From the NCBI RefSeq assembly GCF_019431355.1, contig NZ_CP080269.1, forward strand, positions 310,001 through 374,000: 64,000 nt of DNA, read 5' to 3'. How positions within the stretch are numbered: the first letter of the stretch is position 1; every line of letters begins with the position of its first letter. Both the position numbers and the translations under genes were made by a program. Below, one piece after another: positions 1 to 8,994 of the stretch. Under the pieces are notes generated by a model, which had not been told where the DNA came from, searched no databases, and was given only the letters and a program-made list of their open reading frames with translations. The DNA is from Paenibacillus sp. R14(2021) (GTDB lineage: Bacteria > Bacillota > Bacilli > Paenibacillales > Paenibacillaceae).

Positions 1-282
1 AGCCGCGAGCTGACATTGAATATTGAAGATACGAATACCTCCAAGAAGCTGGAGGACGTATGGGCATCCACCCTCTTCGACGTTGCGCAGGCGATGGATC
101 TTCGGGAGTATGCCGGTATTCCTGCGGCTATGAAGCAGGTACAGAACCGTTTTCCAGGTATCGCAGCCAATTCAGAGATGGATGAAACGAATGTGTATAT
201 CACGCTGAAGGACAGCGATTCAGTGAAGCATATCGTCCTGCCGCGCACGCCGAATCCGATGGGGGTGTGGCCAAATGCGTAA
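1..282 (+). CDS. C-terminal part of an uncharacterised protein upstream of the FtsH-like protease (partial)
   Basis: The reading frame is open from the first base of the window to a TAA at 280-282, so this is probably the end of a longer gene. A TTG at 16 is the only start-like codon near the edge and has no visible ribosome site. The visible 93 residues are soluble and mixed alpha/beta in character, with no family I recognise. The end overlaps the start of the AAA protease gene by 8 nt, which implies translational coupling and suggests a partner or substrate role for that protease. That role is inference only. Confidence 0.6.
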   Translation, partial: SRELTLNIEDTNTSKKLEDVWASTLFDVAQAMDLREYAGIPAAMKQVQNRFPGIAANSEMDETNVYITLKDSDSVKHIVLPRTPNPMGVWPNA

Positions 283-1792
283 ATATGGGAAAGAGATCGT
301 GATCGGATTTGTGCCGGTCTTCATTTTATTTCTGCAGTTCGCAATCGGCATTAACATGATGCCGTTTATTCTGTTCGCTTGCATTGCAGGCGGCCTATTG
401 TTTATGGCGAAGTCGCGCGGGCATCTGGCGACAGTAGGCGGAGATCGCAAAAGCAAGACTTCTGTGCCAAGGCAGATGACCTTCGAGGAAATCGGCGGTC
501 AAGACCATGCGAAGCAGGAGCTTCGAGAAGCGCTCGATTTTCTCGTTCATGTGGAGCAAATATCGAAATTCGGCATTCGCCCGTTGAAGGGCATTCTGCT
601 TACCGGGCCTCCGGGAACGGGCAAGACGCTGCTCGCGAAGGCGGCTGCCGGTTATACGGATTCGGTCTATCTCGGGGCGTCCGGCTCCGAATTCGTTGAG
701 ATGTATGTCGGCGTCGGTGCAAGCCGAATTCGAGACTTGTTCAAGGAAGCCCGGCAAAAGGCGGAGAAGCAGGGTAAGAACAGCGCCGTGATCTTCATCG
801 ACGAGATCGACGTCATCGGTGGGAAACGCGACGGCGGACAGCAGCGCGAGTATGATCAGACGCTCAACCAGCTGCTGACCGAGCTTGATGGCATCCATAC
901 GACGGATTCGCCGCGCATACTGCTGATTGGCGCCACGAACCGTAAGGAGATGCTGGACAGCGCGCTGCTTCGTCCCGGACGATTCGACCGGCACATTGCC
1001 GTTGATTTGCCAGACAAGAAGGGCCGCGCGCATATTCTGCACCTTCATGCGCGCAATAAGCCGCTTGACGGCGACGAAGTCAATCTGGAGAAGATCGCCG
1101 AAGAGTCTTACGGGTTCTCCGGCGCTCAGCTCGAGAGCGTGATGAACGAAGCGGCGATCTACGCGATGCGCGAAGACGGCGAGACGATCAGCCAGCGCCA
1201 TCTCTCCATGGCGATTGATAAGGTCATGATGGGCGAACGAACCGACCGCGAAGCGACGAACGAAGAGCGGGAGCGGGTTGCGCTCCACGAGCTCGGCCAT
1301 GCGATTGCAGCTGAGCTGGTGCGGCCGGGGAGCGTCTCGCAGGTAGCGCTGCTGCCGCGCGGCGGGGCACTCGGCTATGTGCGCCATAATCCGCAGCAAG
1401 ACAAATATTTGTACACGAAGCAGTTTCTCGAGGGCCAGATCATGATTGCGCTCGGCGGGGCTGCGGCGGAAGAAATGTTTTACGGCGAACGAAGCACGGG
1501 TTCCAGAGGGGATTTCGATCAGGCGATGAGTATCGTTCGCTCCATGGTTGAATCCGGGCTTACGGAACTAGGCATTATCGATGCTTCGATGATGACGCCC
1601 GATAAATGGGCGGCCGTGAATGGCTCAATCTTGAACGATTTGATGCAAGATGTTAAAATGCTGCTTGAGGCGAATCGAGGCGTTTTCCTCTCGGCGCTGG
1701 ACGTTCTGATCCAGGAAGAGACGTTAAGCGGCGACCAGTTCCGGTCGTTGCTGCAGCAATTTTCAACAGAACAGCCGTTATTGGCGCAATAA
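275..1792 (+). CDS. FtsH-like membrane AAA ATPase / zinc metalloprotease, short form
   Basis: An ATP-dependent membrane-anchored protease of the FtsH type, 505 aa against about 600-650 aa for housekeeping FtsH. Residues 8-26 and 29-45 form two closely spaced membrane segments with almost no loop, so the extracytoplasmic domain of classical FtsH is missing. The AAA module follows: Walker A GPPGTGKT at 111-118, Walker B VIFIDEID around 172-179, and a second region of homology with [10 protein letters not shown] at 231-240. The M41 zinc site is HELGH at 338-342 (classical FtsH has HEAGH), with a downstream GDFDQA likely supplying the third ligand. Start ATG 275 overlaps the preceding gene by 8 nt. 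Catalytic residues look intact. The housekeeping ftsH is probably elsewhere, so this is likely a specialised paralogue. Confidence 0.9.
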   Translation: MRKYGKEIVIGFVPVFILFLQFAIGINMMPFILFACIAGGLLFMAKSRGHLATVGGDRKSKTSVPRQMTFEEIGGQDHAKQELREALDFLVHVEQISKFGIRPLKGILLTGPPGTGKTLLAKAAAGYTDSVYLGASGSEFVEMYVGVGASRIRDLFKEARQKAEKQGKNSAVIFIDEIDVIGGKRDGGQQREYDQTLNQLLTELDGIHTTDSPRILLIGATNRKEMLDSALLRPGRFDRHIAVDLPDKKGRAHILHLHARNKPLDGDEVNLEKIAEESYGFSGAQLESVMNEAAIYAMREDGETISQRHLSMAIDKVMMGERTDREATNEERERVALHELGHAIAAELVRPGSVSQVALLPRGGALGYVRHNPQQDKYLYTKQFLEGQIMIALGGAAAEEMFYGERSTGSRGDFDQAMSIVRSMVESGLTELGIIDASMMTPDKWAAVNGSILNDLMQDVKMLLEANRGVFLSALDVLIQEETLSGDQFRSLLQQFSTEQPLLAQ

Positions 1793-1797
1793 TACGT

Positions 1798-1830
1798 AAG
1801 AAGGCAGAGCAATCGTCTGCCTTCTTATTT
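1798..1830 (+). terminator. Rho-independent terminator after the FtsH-like gene
   Basis: An 11-bp perfect stem, AAGAAGGCAGA (1798-1808) with TCTGCCTTCTT (1816-1826), 7-nt loop, followed by a short T-rich tail. Confidence 0.8.
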
Positions 1831-1877
1831 CTGCGTAAAAACGGTATACTATAGGAAGATAGTTGGAGGTGTGCAAG

Positions 1878-2753
1878 TTGACAGCAGTACGTAAAGTAGG
1901 CGTTATAGGCGCAGGTACGATGGGGCAAGGCATCAGCGAAATGCTTGCATCACGGGGCTTGGATGTGTGCATGGTCGAGCAGAACGGCGAGAAGCTCGCG
2001 CAAGCCATGGGCTTGATCGAACAAAGTTTGGACAAGCAGATGGAACGGTGGGCGGTAACGGCCGCGGAGAAGAAGCTGATCATGAACCGGATTCACCCTA
2101 AATCATCCTTTCATGAGCTTGCGGAATGCGAGCTTGTCATAGAAACCATAACCGAAGATTTGGAAAACAAGCTTGCGGTCTTCAAAGAAATAGATGCGAT
2201 TTGCGGTCCTGATGTTATTCTGGCGAGCAACACGTCAACGCTAAGCATGACGGAGCTTGCAAGCGTGACGAAACACCCGGAGCGGGTCATCGGCATGCAT
2301 TTCGTATATCCCGTAATCAAAGCGGATATGGTAGAAATCGTACGCGGTCTCCGAACCAGCGATGCGACGTTTGAACGGACGAAGGCATTCGTAGAGTCGA
2401 CGATCCACAAACAAGGCGTCATGGTCTTCGAATCGCCGGGCTTCGTCACAACGCGTTTGATCTGCCTGTTCATCAACGAGGCGCTGCATGTGCTCGAAGA
2501 AGGCGTTGCTTCTGCAACCGACATCGATTGCGCGATGCGGGTCGGTTATTCATTCCAGCACGGTCCTTTCGAGATGGCGGACCGTTTCGGTCTGGATTTC
2601 GTCTTGGCCTCTCTCGAGCGGATGTTCCGCGAATTCGGAGAATTGAAATACCGTCCTTCCTTCATACTGAAGAAAATGGTTCGAGGCGGTCAGCTCGGCG
2701 TGAAGAGCGGAGCCGGCTTCTTCAACTATGATAAGGATGGTGTTCGGCTATGA
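1878..2753 (+). CDS. 3-hydroxybutyryl-CoA (3-hydroxyacyl-CoA) dehydrogenase
   Basis: NAD-dependent dehydrogenase of short-chain 3-hydroxyacyl-CoA, about 291 aa, the usual length of the Hbd/MmgB/PaaH family. The N-terminus has the Rossmann motif GVIGAGTMGQG. The middle has the family signature region with ETITEDLENK, SNTSTLS and MHFVYPV, and the C-terminal domain has the helical GPFEMADRFGLD stretch. I place the start at TTG 1878 because GGAGGT at 1865-1870 sits 7 nt ahead. The frame is open further upstream to TTG 1863, but that codon overlaps the ribosome site. Its stop overlaps the acetate kinase start (ATGA), so the two are co-transcribed. The pairing fits acyl-CoA and acetate metabolism, but the exact substrate is not set by sequence. 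Confidence 0.88.
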   Translation: MTAVRKVGVIGAGTMGQGISEMLASRGLDVCMVEQNGEKLAQAMGLIEQSLDKQMERWAVTAAEKKLIMNRIHPKSSFHELAECELVIETITEDLENKLAVFKEIDAICGPDVILASNTSTLSMTELASVTKHPERVIGMHFVYPVIKADMVEIVRGLRTSDATFERTKAFVESTIHKQGVMVFESPGFVTTRLICLFINEALHVLEEGVASATDIDCAMRVGYSFQHGPFEMADRFGLDFVLASLERMFREFGELKYRPSFILKKMVRGGQLGVKSGAGFFNYDKDGVRL

Positions 2754-3949
2754 TGATTCTTGTGATGAACGCGGGAAGCTCATCGCTTAAATATCAAGTG
2801 TACAACATGCTGAACGAGACTGTCCTGGCACAGGGCAGGGTTGAACGGATCGGCATGGACGCCTCCATTTTGACGCATGAGCCGACAGGAGGTACGGAAG
2901 TCAATCAAGTCAGCGAAATCCTCGATCATAACACGGCGGTTCGCAAAGTCATCGATGTTCTGACCCACCCGGAGCATGGCGTCATCCCTTCCATGGATGC
3001 GATTCAAGCCGTCGGCCACCGTGTCGTGCACGGCGGAGAGAGTTTCAAGGCATCGACGCTTGTCACTGAAGAAGTGAAGAAGGAAATTCGCCGATTGTTC
3101 GACCTGGCGCCGCTTCATAACCCGCCGGCCATGATGGGTATTACAGCCGTCGAAATCAACCTGCCGAACATTCCGCAGGTCGTCGTGTTCGACACGGCGT
3201 TCCATCAATCCATGCCGCAGGAGACGTTCCTTTATCCGATCCCGATGGTGCTCTACCGCCGCCACAAAATCAGACGCTACGGCTTCCACGGCACGTCGCA
3301 TGACTACGTGAGCAAGCAGGCGGCGAAGACGCTCGGACGTCCGCTTGAATCGCTTAAGATGGTTACATGCCATATCGGAAACGGTGCTAGCTGCGCAGCG
3401 ATCCTGAACGGTAAAACCTACGACACCAGCATGGGCCTGACTCCGCTGGAGGGGCTGATGATGGGCACGCGCAGCGGCGATATCGATCCCGCCATCGTAC
3501 CGTTTACGATGAACAAGGAAGAATTGTCGCTCAGCGAGGTCAACTCCATGCTGAACAAGCACAGCGGGCTGCAAGCGATCAGCGGCATCAGCAGCGATAT
3601 GCGCGAGATCGTGGAAGCCATGGAGGGCGGCGATAAGCAGGCGAAGCTTGCGTTCGATATGTATACCTATCGGCTGCGTAAATATATCGGTGCTTATGCG
3701 GCAGGCATGAACGGGCTTGATGCAGTCGTATTCACGGCAGGCGTGGGCGAGAACTCTGTCGCAGTTCGCAGGGCGGTCTGCGAGCAATTATCCTTCCTTG
3801 GCATTGAATTGGACGTGGAACGCAACCAGATCCGCTCTAAAGAACCGCGGTTCATCACGAAAGACGGCTCCCGCGTGCAGGTGCTGGTCGTTCCGACGAA
3901 CGAGGAACTATTAATCGCGCGCGATACGTATCAATTAGTGAAGGCCTAA
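2750..3949 (+). CDS. ackA: Acetate kinase
   Basis: Interconverts acetate plus ATP and acetyl phosphate plus ADP in the cytosol. 399 aa, the normal length. The N-terminal ASKHA signature NAGSSSLKYQ and the second signature GFHGTSHDYVS are both present, as are the phosphate-binding region CHIGNGASC, the GLMMGTRSGDIDP loop and the C-terminal FTAGVGENS. The ATG at 2750 overlaps the stop of the preceding dehydrogenase by 4 nt. The next ATG, at 2753, could also be used. No pta gene is adjacent. Confidence 0.97.
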   Translation: MMILVMNAGSSSLKYQVYNMLNETVLAQGRVERIGMDASILTHEPTGGTEVNQVSEILDHNTAVRKVIDVLTHPEHGVIPSMDAIQAVGHRVVHGGESFKASTLVTEEVKKEIRRLFDLAPLHNPPAMMGITAVEINLPNIPQVVVFDTAFHQSMPQETFLYPIPMVLYRRHKIRRYGFHGTSHDYVSKQAAKTLGRPLESLKMVTCHIGNGASCAAILNGKTYDTSMGLTPLEGLMMGTRSGDIDPAIVPFTMNKEELSLSEVNSMLNKHSGLQAISGISSDMREIVEAMEGGDKQAKLAFDMYTYRLRKYIGAYAAGMNGLDAVVFTAGVGENSVAVRRAVCEQLSFLGIELDVERNQIRSKEPRFITKDGSRVQVLVVPTNEELLIARDTYQLVKA

Positions 3950-3951
3950 AC

Positions 3952-3973
3952 GAGCTGCCTATGAGGGCAGCTC
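3952..3973 (+). terminator. Hairpin between ackA and asnS
   Basis: GAGCTGCC (3952-3959) pairs with GGCAGCTC (3966-3973). There is no T-run, so it may be a weak terminator or an RNA-processing hairpin. The gap before asnS is only 51 nt, too short for a T-box leader. Confidence 0.4.
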
Positions 3974-4000
3974 CCATTATCGAAGGGACGGATCATAGCG

Positions 4001-5296
4001 ATGCGAAAATTAACGACAATCAGTCAATTGAAAGACGCAGCAGGGCAGTCCGTATGGATCGGCTGCTGGCTGAACGGCAAGCGCTCCAGCGGTAAAATCC
4101 AGTTTCTGCAGCTGCGCGACGGAACCGGCTACGTGCAGGGCGTTGCCGTCAAGAGCGAGCTGCCGGAATCCGTATGGGAATCAGCCGGCAAGCTGACGCA
4201 GGAGAGCTCGCTGTACGTGAAAGGAACGGTTCGCGAAGAACCGCGCAGCCAGTCCGGCTACGAGCTGACCGTGGAAGATATCGAAATCATCCAGCTGACG
4301 CAGGATTATCCGATTACGCCGAAGGAGCATGGCGTCGACTTCCTTATGGACCGCCGCCATCTCTGGCTGCGCTCGTCCAAGCAGCGCGCCATTCTTGTTA
4401 TCCGCGCGGAGATCATACGCTCGATCCAGCAGTTCTTCGATGAGCATGGCTTTACGCTGGTGGATCCGCCGATTCTGACGCCGTCCTCAAGCGAAGGGAC
4501 GACGAATTTATTTCACATTAAATATTTTGACGAGGATGCGTATTTGACGCAAAGCGGCCAGCTCTATATGGAAGCAGCTGCGATGGCGCTTGGTAAAGTA
4601 TATTCCTTCGGCCCGACGTTCCGCGCGGAGAAATCCAAGACCCGTCGTCATCTGATCGAATTCTGGATGATCGAGCCGGAGATGGCGTTCGTCGACCATG
4701 AAGAGAACCTGCGCGTGCAGGAACGTTTCGTTTCCTTCGTCGTGCAGAACGTGGTCGCGAACTGCCGCAAAGAGCTGGAAACGATCGGCCGCGATATTAG
4801 CAAGCTTGAAGCGATTCAGGCGCCGTTCCCTCGTATTACATACGATGAGGCGATCGCGTTCCTGCAGGAGCGGCAGCATGAAATTCAGTGGGGCGAAGAC
4901 TTCGGAGCGCCGCATGAGACAGCGATAGCCGAGAGCTATGACCGTCCCGTGTTCATTACGCATTATCCCGCTTCGTTTAAAGCTTTCTACATGAAGCCTG
5001 ATCCCAATCGCCCGGAAGTCGTGCTGTGCGCAGATATGATCGCGCCGGAAGGCTATGGGGAAATTATCGGCGGGTCGCAGCGGATCGACGATCCGGAGCT
5101 GCTGGCTGAACGGTTCCAAGAGCATGAGCTCTCCACCGAGGCTTATCAGTGGTATCTCGACCTGCGTAAGTACGGTACGGTCCCGCATTCCGGCTTCGGA
5201 TTGGGCTTGGAGCGGACGGTTGCATGGATTTGCGGATTGGAGCATGTCCGGGAGACGATTCCGTTCCCGCGTCTGCTGTATCGCTTGTATCCGTAA
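4001..5296 (+). CDS. asnS: Asparaginyl-tRNA synthetase
   Basis: Class II aminoacyl-tRNA synthetase that charges tRNA-Asn. 431 aa, typical for bacterial AsnRS. An N-terminal OB-fold anticodon-binding domain (about residues 1-100, with [20 protein letters not shown] at the start) precedes the catalytic core. Motif 2 is the [20 protein letters not shown] stretch and motif 3 the [15 protein letters not shown] stretch near the C-terminus. AspRS is the main alternative, but the short length without the GAD insert of bacterial AspRS favours AsnRS. The ATG follows GAAGGGACGG. The gene is followed by the DnaD-like gene, as in Bacillus, where asnS and dnaD are neighbours. Confidence 0.93.
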   Translation: MRKLTTISQLKDAAGQSVWIGCWLNGKRSSGKIQFLQLRDGTGYVQGVAVKSELPESVWESAGKLTQESSLYVKGTVREEPRSQSGYELTVEDIEIIQLTQDYPITPKEHGVDFLMDRRHLWLRSSKQRAILVIRAEIIRSIQQFFDEHGFTLVDPPILTPSSSEGTTNLFHIKYFDEDAYLTQSGQLYMEAAAMALGKVYSFGPTFRAEKSKTRRHLIEFWMIEPEMAFVDHEENLRVQERFVSFVVQNVVANCRKELETIGRDISKLEAIQAPFPRITYDEAIAFLQERQHEIQWGEDFGAPHETAIAESYDRPVFITHYPASFKAFYMKPDPNRPEVVLCADMIAPEGYGEIIGGSQRIDDPELLAERFQEHELSTEAYQWYLDLRKYGTVPHSGFGLGLERTVAWICGLEHVRETIPFPRLLYRLYP

Positions 5297-5348
5297 GGTT
5301 GGTCAGGAAAGGCCTGGGAAGTAGCCAGGCAGAGGGGAGAACTGACCG

Positions 5349-6059
5349 GTGAAAAACGAAATGTGGAAATCTTATGCGCGCGGGATGGCGGCTGCGATGA
5401 ATGGCGGCAGCGTCGTTGTCCCGGCCGGTCTGCTGCGCGCTTACCGAAACATTGGCCTCAGCGATACCGAAATGATGCTGCTTATGCAGCTTATGCTGTT
5501 TCGGCAGGTGGAAGAGACGGCGTTTCCGACGCCGGAGCAATTGGCAGAGCGGCTTGGCATACTGCCAAACGCCGCGCATCAGCTGCTCGGGCGCCTGATG
5601 AAGGAAGGGCTGCTGACCATCGATGAGGAAATCGATGCGGAAAGCGCCATGCGCGTAGAACGGTACAATTGGACCGGCTTTATGATCCGCAGCGCGGAGT
5701 GGCTCGCCGAGGAAGCACGGAAGTCTGTCGAAGAAGAACGCGCGAAGCCGCAGCATGCTGTTCCGCGCGCAGCAGCGGCACAGCCGGCCGAGAGAGCAAG
5801 CGATTTGTTTACGGCGTTCGAGCAGGAGTTCGGCCGGCCGCTGTCTCCGATGGAATGTGAAACCATCAGCGCCTGGGTGGATCAAGACCGCTATCCCGAT
5901 GAGCTCATTCGCTTCGCATTGAAGGAAGCGGTGTTCGCAGGCAAGCTGCATTTTCGCTACATTGACCGGATCTTGATTGAATGGAGCCGCAACCGGGTGA
6001 CGAATACCGACGAGGCCAAAGCGCATACGCAGAAATTTCGCGGCGGGCGCAGTTCGTAA
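5349..6059 (+). CDS. dnaD: DnaD-family replication initiation protein
   Basis: DnaD-like protein, 236 aa. The N-terminal half looks like the DnaD winged-helix oligomerisation domain (TPEQLAERLG, LLGRLMKEGLLT). The C-terminal half is the DDBH2-type helical domain ending in the YIDRILIEWSRN region, which in DnaD binds DNA. In Bacillus, DnaD acts with DnaA, DnaB and DnaI to load the DnaC helicase at oriC and at restart sites. Start GTG 5349 has GGGGAGA at 5335-5341. Position directly after asnS supports the assignment. Confidence 0.88.
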   Translation: MKNEMWKSYARGMAAAMNGGSVVVPAGLLRAYRNIGLSDTEMMLLMQLMLFRQVEETAFPTPEQLAERLGILPNAAHQLLGRLMKEGLLTIDEEIDAESAMRVERYNWTGFMIRSAEWLAEEARKSVEEERAKPQHAVPRAAAAQPAERASDLFTAFEQEFGRPLSPMECETISAWVDQDRYPDELIRFALKEAVFAGKLHFRYIDRILIEWSRNRVTNTDEAKAHTQKFRGGRSS

Positions 6060-6114
6060 AGGAACGGCGGGCGTCAGTTCGTAAGAGAGCCGCAGCCGCA
6101 GTCTATAGGGTAGC

Positions 6115-6154
6115 AAAAAGACGTCTTCCACGGCCACGGGGGAGGCGTCTTTTT
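6115..6154 (+). terminator. Terminator after dnaD
   Basis: A long A-flanked stem: AAAAAGACGTCTTCC pairs with GGAGGCGTCTTTTT around a GC-rich loop. The symmetry of A-run and T-run could make it bidirectional. Confidence 0.85.
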
Positions 6155-6197
6155 GTGCTGCGGTCTCTCTGTTTGGCTATGTACGCGGGCGGCAAAT

Positions 6198-6226
6198 TAT
6201 GATAAGCTGAGTACTAATTAAAGTAC
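6198..6226 (+). promoter_or_regulatory. Candidate promoter and operator of the ROK regulator
   Basis: A perfect dyad GTACT-AATTAA-AGTAC at 6211-6226 lies just downstream of a possible -10 box TATGAT at 6198-6203 and 39 nt ahead of the ROK gene start. ROK/NagC-type repressors often bind such AT-centred dyads, so autoregulation is a reasonable inference. The -35 element is weak. Confidence 0.4.
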
Positions 6227-6264
6227 CTTAAAAAGAAATTCAAAAAGTATCGGAGGCATTTCCG

Positions 6265-7269
6265 ATGGATATTCCTTTTGTAACGCCCAAATCGATGGGA
6301 GAGGCGATTCGCAGGCAGATCCGCACCGCGCTTCACGCCAAGCCCGGTTCCACGACGGCCGAGATTGCCAGCATGACCGGCGTTAGTTTTCCGACAATCA
6401 GCAAAACAATCGATGAAATGAACGAGCAGCATGAAGTGCTGCTAACCGGGCTTGCGACGTCAAGCGGCGGCAGGCGGCCGAAAACCTATGCGCTGAATCC
6501 GGAATACCGAATCGGCTTGACCGTCTATCTGGAGAAGGATTTCATTGTCTATTCCGTCATTAACTATAACGGCCAATTGATAGAGCGGCAGCGGCTGCCC
6601 GGCGTGATGACAGAGGGCCCGGATGCCTTAACGGCTCAAATCGCTCCGTTCGTGCAGAGGTATGAGAATCTGCACACGCTGACGTTCGGCGTTCCGGGTG
6701 CGGTCAACGAAGGCCGATCGTTCTATATTCCATCCTTTGCCGCGTTCAAGGATTTTGATTTCAAATCCTATTATGAAGGCCATTTCAACAAGCATGTGCT
6801 TGTGGAGAATGACGTGAATGCAGCGGTAGTGGGCTATCAGGACCTGCTTCAAGCGGGCAAGAACGAATCCATTGTCTATGTGTATTTCGGCAGGCGAGCG
6901 CTTGGTGCAGGCATCCTGTTGAATGGCGAGATCGTGCGCGGAAGCACGTTCTTCTCGGGCGAAATCTCGCTTCTGCCGCTCTATGATGAGAAAAGCCTGC
7001 TGCAGGCGGTCCGTGAGCCGTCCTTGATCGTGGATGCGCTAAGCCGTCTCGTTGCCATCATGGTCGCAACTATTAATCCGTCGCGCGTCATTTTCTCCGG
7101 CGAGCAAATGGACGGGCTCAGCTTGGAAGACATTGTCACGCGAAGCGGGCATTATGTACCTCGTTCGATTCTGCCCAAGCTTGAGCCCAGCGAGTGGGAG
7201 CCGGATTATTTGCATGGTTTGCAGTGCTTGACGGTTCGCAACATGCTTGCTTCAGGAAGCGTAAAATGA
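6265..7269 (+). CDS. ROK-family transcriptional regulator
   Basis: 334 aa. Residues 1-60 form a winged helix-turn-helix (TTAEIASMTGVSFPTISKTI). The rest is an ROK sugar-kinase fold with GVPGAVNEG and VENDVNAAVVGY. The ROK zinc motif CxCGxxGC is absent, and the ATP- and sugar-binding segments are poorly kept, so this is more likely a sugar-sensing regulator than a kinase. ATG 6265 is preceded by GGAGG at 6252-6256. A hypothetical gene follows 22 nt later. No transporter is adjacent to indicate the effector sugar. Confidence 0.82.
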   Translation: MDIPFVTPKSMGEAIRRQIRTALHAKPGSTTAEIASMTGVSFPTISKTIDEMNEQHEVLLTGLATSSGGRRPKTYALNPEYRIGLTVYLEKDFIVYSVINYNGQLIERQRLPGVMTEGPDALTAQIAPFVQRYENLHTLTFGVPGAVNEGRSFYIPSFAAFKDFDFKSYYEGHFNKHVLVENDVNAAVVGYQDLLQAGKNESIVYVYFGRRALGAGILLNGEIVRGSTFFSGEISLLPLYDEKSLLQAVREPSLIVDALSRLVAIMVATINPSRVIFSGEQMDGLSLEDIVTRSGHYVPRSILPKLEPSEWEPDYLHGLQCLTVRNMLASGSVK

Positions 7270-7291
7270 TCGCACAGGGGAGGTAACACGA

Positions 7292-7654
7292 ATGCTTCAG
7301 CATCATGAAATGAAATGGTTTGCCGCACATGAGGAAGTCAAAGCGCTCTTCCAAACGACGCTTAACTGCGAGGTGCTTCTAGCCGTATCACGGAACGAAG
7401 AGCTGGTTGCGAAGGTGGACGACTATGCCAGGCAGTACAGCCGGATTTCTCTCGCCGGCGGCAACCAGAGCGGGAAGCTCATTGCGGCCAAGGGTTACCG
7501 AATGCCGCCCAAAGAGATGGTTATTCCTGATCCCGACGCGAAAGAATGGATTTACGTGGTCTTCGATCACACTTCTTATTTGAAAGTGTTTGCCGGACCT
7601 GTCGGCGCGAACGGCGCGGTCGAGTGGTCGAGCGGCGATGCCGTGACGGGCTGA
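7292..7654 (+). CDS. Hypothetical protein after the ROK regulator
   Basis: 120 aa, soluble, no family I recognise with confidence. It has no signal peptide and one tryptophan-rich C-terminal stretch (EWIYVVFDHTSYLKVFAGP). The start ATG 7292 has GGGGAGG a few bases upstream, and the 22-nt gap to the ROK gene suggests an operon. Confidence 0.7.
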   Translation: MLQHHEMKWFAAHEEVKALFQTTLNCEVLLAVSRNEELVAKVDDYARQYSRISLAGGNQSGKLIAAKGYRMPPKEMVIPDPDAKEWIYVVFDHTSYLKVFAGPVGANGAVEWSSGDAVTG

Positions 7655-7801
7655 GCAGGAAGACGCCAAAGCCGTGCATCAAGACAATAGTTACATGCAG
7701 GTAAGTAGGTAATCTTAAATTGCGTACTTCCAAACCGCTCTATTATTGGTTATAGTTTCATATGCAGACGCTATCATGTACAAATTGAAGGAGTGGTCGC
7801 A

Positions 7802-8779
7802 GTGGAATACAGAGTGCTTGGACGTTCCGGATTACGGGTAAGCGAGGTAAGCTTGGGCTGTTGGGCGATCGGCGGGCCTTCATGGCGCGACGGCGAACCG
7901 GTCGGTTGGACGGGCAATGACGATAACGAATCCGTTACCGGCTTGAAACGCGCATTTGAGCTGGGCATTAATCACTTTGATACGGCGGATGTATATGGAG
8001 ACGGGCATTCGGAGCGCGTTATCGGACGCTTCCTGAAGGAAGTGCCTCGCGATAAAGTCGTGATTGCTTCCAAAGTCGGCTGGTTCCGCGGAACGGCGCC
8101 TAATGCCATGCAGCCGATCCATATCCGGCATCAGCTGGAGCAATCGTTGATGAATTTAGGTACGGATTATTTGGATCTTCATTATTTCCATAATACGAAT
8201 TTCGGACCGAACGACGTTTATTTGGAGGAAGCGGCCGACATGATGCGCCAACTGCAGCAAGAAGGCAAAGTTCGCGTAATCGGGCAATCGGGCTACGGCT
8301 ATCAGGATTTTCTTCGTGTCTGTCCCGTTACGCGCCCTGATGTGCTGCAATTCCACTATAACGCGTTCGGTAATGCCTTCGATCAGCCAGGTACGAATTT
8401 GTTCCGGTGGGCGGATGATCAGAATCTGGGAATCGTGCTGTTCGGACCGCTTGCCCAAGGGCTGCTGCTGGACAAATTCGATCCGGAGCATCCGCCGAAA
8501 TTCGGCGAAGGCGATATCCGGGCAACGAACACCGCGTATACAAAGGAGCGGCTGCTGGAGATTCGCCGCAAGCTAGGGCCGATTAAGGAACGGTTCGGCG
8601 CGGAGGTGCAGGATCTGGTGAGGGTCGCAATTCAATTTGCCATCGCCCAATCGCCGAATGCTTGCGTCATCCCCGGCTTCAAGAACGAAAGACAGGTCGA
8701 GTCTAACGCAAAAGGTGCCGGCAACCCGCTGAGCGCCGAAGAAACGGCCTTCATTCGCAGCATCATACAAGGCTCTTAA
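7802..8779 (+). CDS. Aldo/keto reductase
   Basis: NAD(P)H-dependent oxidoreductase of the AKR superfamily, about 325 aa. The catalytic tetrad is visible: Asp and Tyr in FDTADVYGDGHSE, Lys in VVIASKVGW and His in DYLDLHYFHN. The (beta/alpha)8 barrel ends in ACVIPGFKNERQVESNAKG, the cofactor-phosphate binding region. I choose GTG 7802 because AAGGAG at 7788-7793 gives 8-nt spacing; GTG 7793 overlaps the ribosome site. The gene appears to be monocistronic, and the substrate cannot be told. Confidence 0.88.
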   Translation: MEYRVLGRSGLRVSEVSLGCWAIGGPSWRDGEPVGWTGNDDNESVTGLKRAFELGINHFDTADVYGDGHSERVIGRFLKEVPRDKVVIASKVGWFRGTAPNAMQPIHIRHQLEQSLMNLGTDYLDLHYFHNTNFGPNDVYLEEAADMMRQLQQEGKVRVIGQSGYGYQDFLRVCPVTRPDVLQFHYNAFGNAFDQPGTNLFRWADDQNLGIVLFGPLAQGLLLDKFDPEHPPKFGEGDIRATNTAYTKERLLEIRRKLGPIKERFGAEVQDLVRVAIQFAIAQSPNACVIPGFKNERQVESNAKGAGNPLSAEETAFIRSIIQGS

Positions 8780-8787
8780 GATTAGCG

Positions 8788-8829
8788 AGAAGCGTCCATT
8801 TCAGTTCTTTGAAATGGACGCTTCTTCAT
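8788..8829 (+). terminator. Strong terminator after the aldo/keto reductase
   Basis: A 16-bp perfect stem, AGAAGCGTCCATTTCA (8788-8803) with TGAAATGGACGCTTCT (8810-8825). It may also end the convergent permease transcript. The stretch 8830-8994 shows no gene. Confidence 0.8.
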
Positions 8830-8994
8830 TAATTCGACAGTCCAAAGCGGCGGGAAGGGGCTGTCAGCAAGGGAGTACATCCAAGCAGCACTATTCGCGG
8901 GGAGTCAGCGTTAGAAGTGTTCCGTAATCATGACGAATAGCGCCGGTATCAGCTAGGCTGCTGCCGACGCTATTGCGATCAAGTGAAGCGCGTG

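Noticed and set aside
395..1399. A 334-codon minus-strand frame inside the FtsH-like gene
   Set aside because: A shadow of the AAA protease. The low-complexity basic composition and lack of a start signal argue against it.
3950..4000. T-box riboswitch ahead of asnS
   Set aside because: The gap is only 51 nt and contains just a simple hairpin; a T-box needs well over 150 nt.
5064..6137. A 357-codon minus-strand frame across asnS and dnaD
   Set aside because: Spans two real genes and an intergenic region with no promoter, ribosome site or domain.
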